Shown piece after piece: positions 35,011-46,968 of a DNA stretch of 64,000 bases. The DNA is from Cyclotella cryptica (taxonomy: Eukaryota > Bacillariophyta > Thalassiosirophyceae > Thalassiosirales > Thalassiosiraceae): contig JABMIG010000300.1 in the NCBI GenBank assembly GCA_013187285.1, forward strand, positions 62,001 through 126,000, in the 5' to 3' direction. Under the pieces are notes generated by a model. That model was not told where the DNA came from, did no database searches, and saw only the letters and a program-made list of their open reading frames with translations. The position numbers and the translations under genes are program-made. Numbering within the stretch: position 1 is the first letter of the stretch; each line of letters begins with the position of its first letter.

Positions 35011-35434
35011 CCCTCTTCCCGGTACTAGTGCCAATCTAACCCAAGTATAATCACTTGTGTCAAAACGACCAAAGTATAGCCCTCTTTTTCGATTCTGCTA
35101 GGTTACGGTCGTTTTCAGCAAAAACTGACGTCACCATTGAATTCTACGCAAAAAGTTCAGCAAGGTAGTCCCCACCACCCCCTATGAAATCGCGATATTA
35201 AAAAGTCGATATTGTCGGCGATGACACCTTGAGGGAGGAGTTGGGCGATAGATGAGGGATTGAAGGGATGTGGGAGCGAACCCGTGATTCAAAATGCATG
35301 GAGAATTATCATGGGGCCGCTTAAAAGTGCCTTAAAATGGTATACTATGGACGAAAACATAGCTAAGTATAGGCTATACTATGAGTTTTTTGGTCCATAG
35401 TATAGCACATTTAAGGCATTTCTCACTAAGAAGG
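35011..35434. mobile_element. piggyBac-like MITE at a TTAA target
   Basis: Comparison with units 2-5 shows a precise insertion: they read ATATTAAGGGCCCC where unit 1 has ATATTAA, 424 extra bases, then GTTAAGGGCCCC. The target TTAA is duplicated (35007-35010 and 35435-35438). The ends are CCCTCTT on the left and, read inward from the right, CCTTCTT. TTAA duplication with CCYT ends is the piggyBac signature. A near-perfect inverted repeat (TGCCTTAAAATGGTATACTA and its partner) near 35328-35416 forms a hairpin of about 90 bases. There is no ORF, so it needs a transposase in trans. Confidence 0.8.
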
Positions 35435-35560
35435 TTAAGGGCCCCATCTATAGCTTTGCCTTCTAGTGTCACCCCCTCCCACAAGCCCCCCACCACCACC
35501 ACTGCCACCAATACACCCTCTAGTATGGAGTCTTAACTGATACTTGTTTGTAGCACTAGT

Positions 35561-35851
35561 TTGGTTGATGATTATGATGGTCCATTTGAACAACAATTCC
35601 TGTTGCTATTAGAGCTAGAGAACTCCACTTTTTTATATGGTACACATATCATTTGTGATGTATACATTTTGGCACACCTGTTGTACAAAATGAAACTGCT
35701 TACAACACTTGTGAAATATGGTGCATATATGTGTAACATAACAGTAATCCGAAAAATGCCATATGATTGCCCAAATTTCTACCAATATGAAATGGTATTA
35801 CATATTACCAAACATAAGCTTAATAAGAATCACAACCTTAATTTCTTTTGA
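35561..35851 (+). CDS. 96-residue ORF repeated in array units, doubtful
   Basis: The same 96-residue frame (MVDDYDGPFEQQFLLLLELE ... ITKHKLNKNHNLNFF) is intact in unit 1 and in unit 3 (40030-40320). In unit 2 it is shortened to 63 residues by a CGA to TGA change, and in units 4 and 5 it is disrupted. Hydrophobic residues dominate. Because it decays freely between otherwise near-identical units, I think it is probably not a functional protein. No domain is recognised. Confidence 0.2.
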   Translation: MVDDYDGPFEQQFLLLLELENSTFLYGTHIICDVYILAHLLYKMKLLTTLVKYGAYMCNITVIRKMPYDCPNFYQYEMVLHITKHKLNKNHNLNFF

Positions 35852-36157
35852 AGTTGTTACCTAGAAAGTTGGGACAACAGATGAAACCTTATTAGGCAAG
35901 ACATCTTCCTGTCATCCTCTGCTTTGTACAAAGATGTACAGAGCAGGTAGAATGGTGCCAACTAGTTCTTGGAGGCTTATTGATTTTTTGACTAAAGTAA
36001 CTCCAGCAGCCTTAATGCATTACATTTATGGAGGGTGTGTGTTGCTGCTAATGGATTGAGCAACAGTTTTTAGCATTATTTCATGTTCGTTAATGAATAT
36101 TTCCTTAGCTCAACCATTTTGAATAGTTACTTATTGTTTCTTCCTGTTTTCGTACAG

Positions 36158-36205
36158 GTTGTCATGCCCATACACTTTGAGGAATACCGTGGATCATCAA
36201 TAAGG
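36158..36205 (+). other. Exon-like segment inside the array unit
   Basis: A 48-base segment (VVMPIHFEEYRGSSIR) is bounded by a good acceptor (TTTTCGTACAG) and a possible donor (GTCAGT). It is conserved in all five units. It hints that the unit once carried an intron-containing gene, but no continuous chain of exons can be followed. Confidence 0.25.
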
Positions 36206-37398
36206 GTCAGTCAGTGATGTTCTAATAATTATTGTTTATTGCTCATTCATTGTAGTGCACACATATCTTGTGATAATACTGTATTTTATACCAAATACCC
36301 TCTTGCAATTCAATTGGTATGACACATTGTTACACATTGCAATCGATATTCACTTCACTATGCTTCACTTACATCTTTGATTGCTCATCTTTTTCATGTT
36401 CACAACTGGGTAAGTCAGTTGATTGTATCACCTGCAGATTTCAGATGACTGACTCTATTTTTCAATCGATGCATCCTTTGTCAACATTACAGATGATAAC
36501 AATTACAATAGGTGTTTTAAATATTTATTGGCATAGTTGCCAAACTTCCTTCTAAAATGGTAGCAATAAGGGTAATGCCAATGTTGAAAGGAAAGATAAT
36601 AAGTGCCACCACACTCTCACATTGTGCAACTGTGTTTTTGGGCATACTCAAAACCTTAACTAACAGTACAGAATTGATACAACCTCATCTAGGATCATTT
36701 CAGGGTATCTCTTTGTATACTCCATGTTTGCATTGTCAATTACATCATTAATGCAACTGTGTGCCAGAGGGACAGCTAGAAAGAGAAAGTTGCTGCTGTT
36801 TGAGATTGCTATCAGTAGGCAGAGTAAATGCCAGGATTCAAAGGTTGTGCAAATGAACTATTTGGGGAGATATTTGGATGTTCCCACAGAATTGGACAAG
36901 TTGGATTAGCCGGGAGGGTTTTTTCATGTCTGTGAGAGGTGGGCATGTACTGGTATTCATCATTGTGTTGTTCAGTTGTGTGTGTTGTGAGCTCCTTACT
37001 CTTGGTCACAGGTGGGCTCACAGGATTTTCTCATCATCTGGAGGCTTTAGTAATGGGGTAAATGATGTAATGGTTCCAATAGTAGTCTTGTTCCAGTCTT
37101 GTGAAAATTGACTGTGTTGTGTGCTTGCAGTGTTTCAAGTAAATTTTCAGTCTTAGACAAATATTTTGTTGTACAAAATAACTAGGTGATTGTTAGACCT
37201 TGTTCAAGGTATTATTTTTCTCGTAGTTTATCTAGTGAAAAGATCGTAAATATAGGTAACATCTTAAGATATTTCATATTACGCGAACAGTATGACCTAT
37301 GAATTCGATCGCTGTTCAGAATTATTAAGTATTATATCGCTCGGAATTGTATAGGTAATTTATCATAGAATCGTTCTATGATATTGACGACCGGTAAT

Positions 37399-39633
37399 AA
37401 CCCATGCTCAATATCATAGATGACGTCAAGTTTTTTACCTAGCCATCATAGAAAGAATCTATGATTTATCCGAATCTAAAAAAATCCGTGACGCGTAGTC
37501 ATCAAGCAGTCTCGGTCGATTTTTTCAATATCATAGATTCGTTCTATGACATATCACAATCCGATTTCTGGCCACACATACGCCCCGTCTTTAGGCCCTT
37601 TAATGCTGCGTATCATACAAATTAACCCCCTTAAGATACATCATTTTAAGGTAGATAAAAATAAGTACTATATTAAGGGCCCCATCTATAGCTTTGCCTT
37701 CTAGTGTCACCCCCTCCCACAAGCCCCCCCACCACCACCACCACCAATACACCCTCTAGTATGGAGTCTTAACTGATAATTGTTTGTAGCACTAGTTTGG
37801 TTGATGATTATGATGGTCCATTTGAACAACAATTCCTGTTGCTATTAGAGCTAGAGAACTCCACTTTTTTATATGGTACACATATCATTTGTGATGTATA
37901 CATTTTGGCACACCTGTTGTACAAAATGAAATTGCTTACAACACTTGTGAAATATGGTGCATATATGTGTAACATAACAGTAATCTGAAAAATGCCATAT
38001 GATTGCCCAAATTTCTACCAATATGAAATGGTATTACATATTACCAAACATAAGCTTAATAAGAATCACAACCTTAATTTCTTTTGAAGTTGTTACCTAG
38101 AAAGTTGGGACAACAGATGAAACCTTATTAGGCAAGACATCTTCCTGTCATCCTCTGCTTTGTACAAAGATGTACAGAGCAGGTAGAATGGTGCCAACTA
38201 GTTCTTGGAGGCTTATTGATTTTTGACTAAAGTAACTCCAGCAGCCTTAATGCATTACATTTATGGAGGGTGTGTGTTGCTGCTAATGGATTGAGCAACA
38301 GTTTTTAGCATTATTTCATGTTCGTTAATGAATATTTCCTTAGCTCAACCATTTTGAATAGTTACTTATTGTTTCTTCCTGTTTTCGTACAGGTTGTCAT
38401 GCCCATACACTTTGAGGAATACCGTGGATCATCAATAAGGGTCAGTCAGTGATGTTCTAATAATTATTGTTTATTGCTCATTCATTGTAGTGCACACATA
38501 TCTTGTGATAATACTGTATTTTATACCAAATACCCTCTTGCAATTCAATTGGTATGACACATTGTTACACATTGCAATCGATATTCACTTCACTATGCTT
38601 CACTTACATCTTTGATTGCTCATCTTTTTCATGTTCACAACTGGGTAAGTCAGTTGATTGTATCACCTGCAGATTTCAGATGACTGACTCTATTTTTCAA
38701 TCGATGCATCCTTTGTCAACATTACAGATGATAACAATTACAATAGGTGTTTTAAATATTTATTGGCATAGTTGCCAAACTTCCTTCTAAAATGGTAGCA
38801 ATAAGGGTAATGCCAATGTTGAAAGGAAAGATAATAAGTGCCACCACACTCTCACATTGTGCAACTGTGTTTTTGGGCATACTCAAAACCTTAACTAACA
38901 GTACAGAATTGATACAACCTCATCTAGGATCATTTCAGGGTATCTCTTTGTATACTCCATGTTTGCATTGTCAATTACATCATTAATGCAACTGTGTGCC
39001 AGAGGGACAGCTAGAAAGAGAAAGTTGCTGCTGTTTGAGATTGCTATCAGTAGGCAGAGTAAATGCCAGGATTCAAAGGTTGTGCAAATGAACTATTTGG
39101 GGAGATATTTGGATGTTCCCACAGAATTGGACAAGTTGGATTAGCCGGGAGGGTTTTTTCATGTCTGTGAGAGGTGGGCATGTACCGGTATTCATCATTG
39201 TGTTGTTCAGTTGTGTGTGTTGTGAGCTCCTTACTCTTGGTCACAGGTGGGCTCACAGGATTTTCTCATCATCTGGAGGCTTTAGTAATGGGGTAAATGA
39301 TGTAATGGTTCCAATAGTAGTCTTGTTCCAGTCTTGTGAAAATTGACTGTGTTGTGTGCTTGCAGTGTTTCAAGTAAATTTTCAGTCTTAGACAAATATT
39401 TTGTTGTACAAAATAACTAGGTGATTGTTAGACCTTGTTCAAGGTATTATTTTTGTCGTAGTTTATCTAGTGAAAAGATCGTAAATATAGGTAATATCTT
39501 AAGATATTTCATATTACGCGAACAGTATGACCTATGAATTCGATCGCGGTTCAGAATTATTAACTATGATATCGCTCAGAATTGTATAGGTAATTTATCA
39601 TAGAATCGTTCTATGATATTGATGACGGGTAAT
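37399..39633 (+). repeat. Array unit 2 (2,235 bp)
   Basis: A complete unit without the MITE insertion. Its sequence variants match those of unit 1 throughout. Confidence 0.85.
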
Positions 39634-41866
39634 AACCCATGCTCAATATCATAGATGACGTCAAGTTTTTTACCTAGCCATCATAGAAAGAATCTATGAT
39701 TTATCCGAATCTAAAAAAATCCGTGACGCGTAGTCATCAAGCAGTCTCGGTCGATTTTTTCAATATCATAGATTCGTTCTATGACATATCACAATCCGAT
39801 TTCTGGCCACACATACGCCCCGTCTTTAGGCCCTTTAATGCTACGTATCATACAAATTAACCCCCTTATGATACATTTTAAGGTAGATAAAAATAAGTAC
39901 TATATTAAGGGCCCCATCTATAGCTTTGCCTTCTAGTGTCACACCCCTCCCACAAGCCCCCCCACCACCACCACCACCAATACACCCTCTAGTATGGAGT
40001 CTTAACTGATAATTGTTTGTAGCACTAGTTTGGTTGATGATTATGATGGTCCATTTGAACAACAATTCCTGTTGCTATTAGAGCTAGAGAACTCCACTTT
40101 TTTATATGGTACACATATCATTTGTGATGTATACATTTTGGCACACCTGTTGTACAAAATGAAATTGCTTACAACACTTGTGAAATATGGTGCATATATG
40201 TGTAACATAACAGTAATCCGAAAAATGCCATATGATTGCCCAAATTTCTACCAATATGAAATGGTATTACATATTACCAAACATAAGCTTAATAAGAATC
40301 ACAACCTTAATTTCTTTTGAAGTTGTTACCTAGAAAGTTGGGACAACAGATGAAACCTTATTAGGCAAGACATCTTCCTGTCATCCTCTGCTTTGTACAA
40401 AATGTACAGAGCAGGTAGAATGGTGCCAACTAGTTCTTGGAGCTTATTGATTTTTTGACTAAAGTAACTCCAGCAGCCTTAATGCATTACATTTATGGAG
40501 GGTGTGTGTTGCTGCTAATGGATTGAGCAACAGTTTTTAGCATTATTTCATGTTCGTTAATGAATATTTCCTTAGCTCAACCATTTTGAATAGTTACTTA
40601 TTGTTTCTTCTTGTTTTCGTACAGGTTGTCATGCCCATACACTTTGAGGAATACCGTGGATCATCAATAAGGGTCAGTCAGTGATGTTCTAATAATTATT
40701 GTTTATTGCTCATTCATTGTAGTGCACACATATCTTGTGATAATACTGTATTTTATACCAAATACCCTCTTGCAATTCAATTGGTATGACACATTGTTAC
40801 ACATTGCAATCGATATTCACTTCACTATGCTTCACTTACATCTTTGATTGCTCATCTTTTTCATGTTCACAACTGGGTAAGTCAGTTGATTGTATCACCT
40901 GCAGATTTCAGATGACTGACTCTATTTTTCAATCGATGCATCCTTTGTCACCATTACAGATGATAACAATTACAATAGGTTTTTTAAATATTTATTGGCA
41001 TAGTTGCCAAACTTCCTTCTAAAATGGTAGCAATAAGGGTAATGCCAATGTTGAAAGGAAAGATAATAAGTGCCACCACACTCTCACATTGTGCAACTGT
41101 GTTTTTGGGAATACTCAAAACCTTAACTAACAGTACAGAATTGATACAACCTCATCTAGGATCATTTCAGGGTATCTCTTTGTATACTCCATGTTTGCAT
41201 TGTCAATTACATCATTAATGCAACTGTGTGCCAGAGGGACAGCTAGAAAGAGAAAGTTGCTGCTGTTTGAGATTGCTATCAGTAGGCAGAGTAAATGCCA
41301 GGATTCAAAGGTTGTGCAAATGAACTATTTGGGGAGATATTTGGATGTTCCCACAGAATTGGACAAGTTGGATTAGCCGGGAGGGTTTTTTCATGTCTGT
41401 GAGAGGTGGGCATGTACCGGTATTCATCATTGTGTTGTTCAGTTGTGTGTGTTGTGAGCTCCTTACTCTTGGTAACAGGTGTTCTCACAGGACTTTCTCA
41501 TCATCTGGAGGCTTTAGTAATGGGGTAAATGATGTAATGGTTCCAATAGTAGTCTTGTTCCAGTATTGTGAAAATTGACTGTGTTGTGTGCTTGCAGTGT
41601 TTCAAGTAAATTTTTAAGCCTTGGAGAAATATTTTGTTGTACAAAATAACTAGGTGATTGTTAGACCTTTGTTCAAGGTATTATTTTTGTCGTAATTTAT
41701 TTAGTGAAAAGATCGTAAATATAGGTAATATCTTAAGATATTTCATATTACGCGAACAGTATGACCTATGAGTTCGATCGCATTCAGGACAATTAACTAT
41801 GATATCGCTTGGAATTGTATAGGTAATTCATCATAGAATCGTTCTATGATATTGACGACCGGTAAT
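39634..41866 (+). repeat. Array unit 3 (2,233 bp, mosaic)
   Basis: The first third carries the variants of units 1-2. From about 40,400-40,610 onward it carries those of unit 4 (TTCTTCTTGTTTTCG, GTAACAGGTGTTCTCAC, AAGCCTTGGAGAAAT). Confidence 0.85.
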
Positions 41867-43900
41867 AACCCATGCTCAATATCATAGATGACGTCAAGTT
41901 TTTTACCTAGCCATCATAGAAAGAATCTATGATTTATCCGAATCTAAAAAAATCCGTGACGCGTAGTCATCAAGCAGTCTCGGTCGATTTTTTCAATATC
42001 ATAGATTCGTTCTATGACATATCACAATCCGATTTCTGGCCACACATACGCCCCGTCTTTAGGCCCTTTAATGCACGGATCATACAAATTAACCCCCTTA
42101 TGATACATTTTAAGGTAGATAAAAATAAGTACTATATTAAGGGCCCCATCTATAGCTTTGCCTTCTAGTGTCACCCCCCCCACAAGCCCCCACCACCACC
42201 ACCACCAATACACCCTCTAGTATGGAGTCTTAACTGATAATTGTTTGTAACACTAGTTGGTTGATGATTATGATGGTCCAGTTGAACAACAATTCCTGTT
42301 GCTATTAGAGCTAGAGACCACCATTTTTTATATGGTACACATATCATTTGTGACATATACATTTTGGCACACCTGTTGTACCAAATGAAGTTGCTTACAA
42401 CACTTGTGAAAAATGGTGCATATATGTGTAACATAACAGTAATCTGAAAATTGCCATATGAGTGCCCAAATTTCTACCAATATGAAATGGTACTACATAA
42501 AAAAAGTTGCAGCCTTAATGCATTACATTTATCGTGGGTGTGTGTTGCTGCTAATGGATTGAGCAACAGTTTTTAGCATTATTTCATGTTCGTTAATGAA
42601 TAATTCCTTAGCTCAACCATTTTGAATAGTTACTTATTGTTTCTTCTTGTTTTCGTACAGGTTGTCATGCCCATACACTTTGAGGAATACCGTGGATCAT
42701 CAATAAGGGTCAGTCAGTGATGTTCTAATAATTATTGTTTATTGCTCATTCATTGTAGTGCACACATATCTTGTGATAATACTGTATTTTATACCAAATA
42801 CCCTCTTGCAATTCAATTGGTATGACACATTGTTACACATTGCAATCGATATTCACTTCACTATGCTTCACTTACATCTTTGATTGCTCATCTTTTTCAT
42901 GTTCACAACTGGGTAAGTCAGTTGATTGTATCACTTGCAGATTTCAGATGACTGACTCTATTTTTCAATCGATGCATCCTTTGTCACCATTACAGATGAT
43001 AACAATTACAATAGGTTTTTAAATATTTATTGGCATAGTTGCCAAACTTCCTTCTAAAATGGTAGCAATAAGGGTAATGCCAATGTTGAAAGGAAAGATA
43101 ATAAGTGCCACCACACTCTCACATTGTGCAACTGTGTTTTTGGGAATACTCAAAACCTTAACTAACAGTACAGAATTGATACAACCTCATCTAGGATCAT
43201 TTCAGGGTATCTCTTTGTATACTCCATGTTTGCATTGTCAATTACATCATTAATGCAACTGTGTGCCAGAGGGACAGCTAGAAAGAGAAAGTTGCTGCTG
43301 TTTGAGATTGCTATCAGTAGGCAGAGTAAATGCCAGGATTCAAAGGTTGTGCAAATGAACTATTTGGGGAGATATTTGGATGTTCCCACAGAATTGGACA
43401 AGTTGGATTAGCCGGGAGGGTTTTTTCATGTCTGTGAGAGGTGGGCATGTACCGGTATTCATCATTGTGTTGTTCAGTTGTGTGTGTTGTGAGCTCCTTA
43501 CTCTTGGTAACAGGTGTTCTCACAGGACTTTCTCATCATCTGGAGGCTTTAGTAATGGGGTAAATGATGTAATGGTTCCAATAGTAGTCTTGTTCCAGTC
43601 TTGTGAAAATTGACTGTGTTGTGTGCTTGCAGTGTTTCAAGTAAATTTTAAGCCTTGGAGAAATATTTTGTTGTACAAAATAACTAGGTGATTGTTAGAC
43701 CTTTGTTCAAGGTATTATTTTTGTCGTAATTTATTTAGTGAAAAGATCGTAAATATAGGTAATATCTTAAGATATTTCATATTACGCGAACAGTATGACC
43801 TATGAGTTCGATCGCATTCAGGACAATTAACTATGATATCGCTCGGAATTGTATAGGTAATTCATCATAGAATCGTTCTATGATATTGACGACCGGTAAT
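41867..43900 (+). repeat. Array unit 4 (2,034 bp, internal deletion)
   Basis: A complete unit with a deletion of about 200 bases near 42,500, where ACTACATAAAAAAAGTTGC joins sequences that are apart in other units. It carries the alternative variants in both halves. Confidence 0.85.
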
Positions 43901-46070
43901 AACCCATGCTCAATATCATAGATGACGTCAAGTTTTTTACCTAGCCATCATAGAAAGAATCTATGATTTATCCGAATCTAAAAAATCCGTGACGCGTAGT
44001 CATCAAGCAGTCTCGGTCGATTTTTCAATATCATAGATTCGTTCTATGACATATCACAATCCGATTTCTGGCCACACATACGCCCCGTCTTTAGGCCCTT
44101 TAATGCACGGATCATACAAATTAACCCCCTTATGATACATTTTAAGGTAGATAAAAATAAGTACTATATTAAGGGCCCCATCTATAGCTTTGCCTTCTAG
44201 TGTCACCCCTCCCACAAGCCCCCCCCCCACCACCACCACCAATACACCCTCTAGTATGGAGTCTTAACTGATAATTGTTTGTAACACTAGTTTGGTTGAT
44301 GATTATGATGGTCCATTTGAACAACAATTCCTGTTGCTATTAGAGCTAGAGACCACCATTTTTTATATGGTACACATATCATTTGTGACATATACATTTT
44401 GGCACACCTGTTGTACCAAATGAAGTTGCTTACAACACTTGTGAAAATATGGTGCATATATGTGTAACATAACAGTAATCTGAAAATTGCCATATGATTG
44501 CCCAAATTTCTACCAATATGAAATGGTATTACATATTACCAAACATAACTTAATAAATCAATTAATTTCTTTTAAGTTGTTACCTAATTGCAACATAAAC
44601 CTTTTAAACTCTTCCTGTATCCTCTGCTTTGTAATGTACAAGCAGAATGCCAACGTTCTTCTTATTATTTTTCAAGAACTGCAGCCTTAATGCATTACAT
44701 TTATGGAGGGTGTGTGTTGCTGCTAATGGATTGAGCAACAGTTTTTAGCATTATTTCATGTTCGTTAATGAATATTTCCTTAGCTCAACCATTTTGAATA
44801 GTTACTTATTGTTTCTTCCTGTTTTCGTACAGGTTGTCATGCCCATACACTTTGAGGAATACCGTGGATCATCAATAAGGGTCAGTCAGTGATGTTCTAA
44901 TAATTATTGTTTATTGCTCATTCATTGTAGTGCACACATATCTTGTGATAATACTGTATTTTATACCAAATACCCTCTTGCAATTCAATTGGTATGACAC
45001 ATTGTTACACATTGCAATCGATATTCACTTCACTATGCTTCACTTACATCTTTGATTGCTCATCTTTTCATGTTCACAACTGGGTAAGTCAGTTGATTGT
45101 ATCACCTGCAGATTTCAGATGACTGACTCTATTTTTCAATCGATGCATCCTTTGTCAACATTACAGATGATAACAATTACAATAGGTGTTTTAAATATTT
45201 ATTGGCATAGTTGCCAAACTTCCTTCTAAAATGGTAGCAATAAGGGTAATGCCAATGTTGAAAGGAAAGATAATAAGTGCCACCACACTCTCACATTGTG
45301 CAACTGTGTTTTTGGGCATACTCAAAACCTTAACTAACAGTACAGAATTGATACAACCTCATCTAGGATCATTTCAGGGTATCTCTTTGTATACTCCATG
45401 TTTGCATTGTCAATTACATCATTAATGCAACTGTGTGCCAGAGGGACAGCTAGAAAGAGAAAGTTGCTGCTGTTTGAGATTGCTATCAGTAGGCAGAGTA
45501 AATGCCAGGATTCAAAGGTTGTGCAAATGAACTATTTGGGGAGATATTTGGATGTTCCCACAGAATTGGACAAGTTGGATTAGCCGGGAGGGTTTTTCAT
45601 GTCTGTGAGAGGTGGGCATGTACCGGTATTCATCATTGTGTTGTTCAGTTGTGTGTGTTGTGAGCTCCTTACTCTTGGTCACAGGTGGGCTCACAGGATT
45701 TTCTCATCATCTGGAGGCTTTAGTAATGGGGTAAATGATGTAATGGTTCCAATAGTAGTCTTGTTCCAGTCTTGTGAAAATTGACTGTGTTGTGTGCTTG
45801 CAGTGTTTCAAGTAAATTTTCAGTCTTAGACAAATATTTTGTTGTACAAAATAACTAGGTGATTGTTAGACCTTGTTCAAGGTATTATTTTTCTCGTAGT
45901 TTATCTAGTGAAAAGATCGTAAATATAGGTAACATCTTAAGATATTTCATATTACGCGAACAGTATGACCTATGAATTCGATCGCGGTTCAGAATTATTA
46001 ACTATGATATCGCTCGGAATTGTATAGGTAATTTATCATAGAATCGTTCTATGATATTGACGACCGGTTA
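43901..46070 (+). repeat. Array unit 5 (2,170 bp, mosaic, right end of array)
   Basis: The first part carries unit-4 variants. Between about 44,540 and 44,690 lies a patch with many tiny deletions. After it the sequence carries unit 1-2 variants to the end at GACCGGTTA. Confidence 0.85.
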
Positions 46071-46074
46071 TAAG

Positions 46075-46528
46075 GCTGATCCTTTCGGGTAAGCCTAGCG
46101 ATTTGCTCTGCGTCGGCCCGATGCAGAGCAACTTGATGTACCGTCTACGTTCCACCGCCCCGTAAGGATCGGCCTTTTCATCTGCGTCGGCCGACGTAGA
46201 TGAACTTTTTGAGAAGAGGCCCTAAGTTTCTGGATCGGCACACATCTCGCGAAAGTTTGCAATTTTTAGTACTGAGTTCCTACTGTATACATTATTAGGA
46301 ACAGAATTAAAAAAAAATGACTTCACGACCACAATCACAACATGTCAACTACACAATGTACGCTGCGTACTTCGGCCATGATAAGGTCCGTGTTAACATT
46401 GACGGATACGGAGACTACAAGTGTCTATGATCTGTCAACCGGAAGGCTCGATTATTACGTGACGCATCCGAAATCGCGAAAAACGCGATCTGCGTACTAC
46501 ATTACGCCGTACGATAAGGATCGGCCTA
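46075..46528. mobile_element. Small inverted-repeat element with palindromes and mini-ORF
   Basis: AAGGCTGATCCTT at the left is inverted as AAGGATCGGCCT at about 46516-46527, with a third copy (AAGGATCGGCCTT) near 46165. Between them lie a hairpin (GCTCTGCGTCGG...GCAGAGC) and a near-perfect 26-base palindrome around CGTCGGCCGACG. Coding-like frames (NYTMYAAYFGHDKVRVNIDG and YDLSTGRLDYYVTHPKSRKT) lie in two frames at 46318-46536. GC content is above the surroundings. The family is unknown. Confidence 0.4.
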
Positions 46529-46541
46529 AAGCTTAGGCACA

Positions 46542-46968
46542 TACCGTATATCTCTGATGACAAGACCCTAAAAATGTCAAAAGATACATAAAAATAAATC
46601 CTATAATCCGTCGTTAGTTAGTGGTCCTAACACAGAGAAAAAATAATGGTATCCGCCCTATTTACCTCGGTACTGTAGAGTAGGCTGCTTTTTCCCTTGC
46701 TTTTCGTTGAACCTTGTTGTGCTGTGTGTGCCTATCGCCTGATGTGATGTGATGTGAGCTGAGCGATAAAATAATGTGATAACTCGACAACCAACCGGAG
46801 TTACTAGGAGCTATGCATATGGGCATGTTCCTGTTGGCAAGGAGAGTCTAATTCTAGTGTTTTTAGAATGACCGAGGATGATTAACATGTCAAAAAACAC
46901 AAATGTCACAAAATCGGGTAAAAAAGAGCTAATAATCCGTGGGATCTTGTCATCAGAGATATACGGTA
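46542..46968. mobile_element. MITE with perfect 24-base inverted ends, TA-flanked
   Basis: TACCGTATATCTCTGATGAC followed by AAGA (46542-46565) is perfectly inverted at 46945-46968. If the outer TA is the target duplication, the element is CCGTATATC...GATATACGG, in the style of Tc1/mariner-derived MITEs. The interior of about 380 bases has no ORF and includes a GATGTGATGTGATGTGAG microrepeat. Confidence 0.7.

Larger units (their letters stand above)
34733..37398 (+). repeat. Array unit 1 (2,666 bp, carries an inserted MITE)
   Basis: The longest unit, because it alone contains the 424-bp insertion at 35011-35434. Without it the unit is about 2.24 kb, like units 2 and 3. It has a 96-residue open frame at 35561-35851. 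Confidence 0.85.
34733..46070 (+). repeat. Head-to-tail array of five 2.0-2.7 kb units
   Basis: Units start with AACCCATGCTCAATATCATA at 34733, 37399, 39634, 41867 and 43901 and end ATTGACGACCGG(T/TTA). Outer flanks define the unit: to the left the unique sequence stops just before TAACCCATGC, and to the right it starts after GACCGGTTA (46070). Start and end are imperfect inverted repeats (TAACC, five mismatches, TCAATATCATAG). Palindromes built on ATCATAGA cluster near both ends. Units are highly similar over most of their length. They look like copies of a non-autonomous element, later amplified in tandem. Confidence 0.85.

Noticed and set aside
35011-35434. Reading the extra 424 bases of unit 1 as ancestral sequence lost from the other units
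   Set aside because: The precise TTAA duplication and CCYT ends indicate insertion; four independent exact losses would be needed otherwise.
36319-37111. Repeated 60-78 residue frames in each array unit (for example 36319-36555, 36557-36751, 36724-36909, 36878-37111)
   Set aside because: They recur only because the DNA is repeated. They end independently, cross unit variants without bias toward silent change, and show no domain.
34733-46070. CRISPR-like or centromeric satellite interpretation of the array
   Set aside because: Units are over 2 kb with transposon-like ends and no short repeat-spacer structure; a satellite role cannot be judged from five copies.
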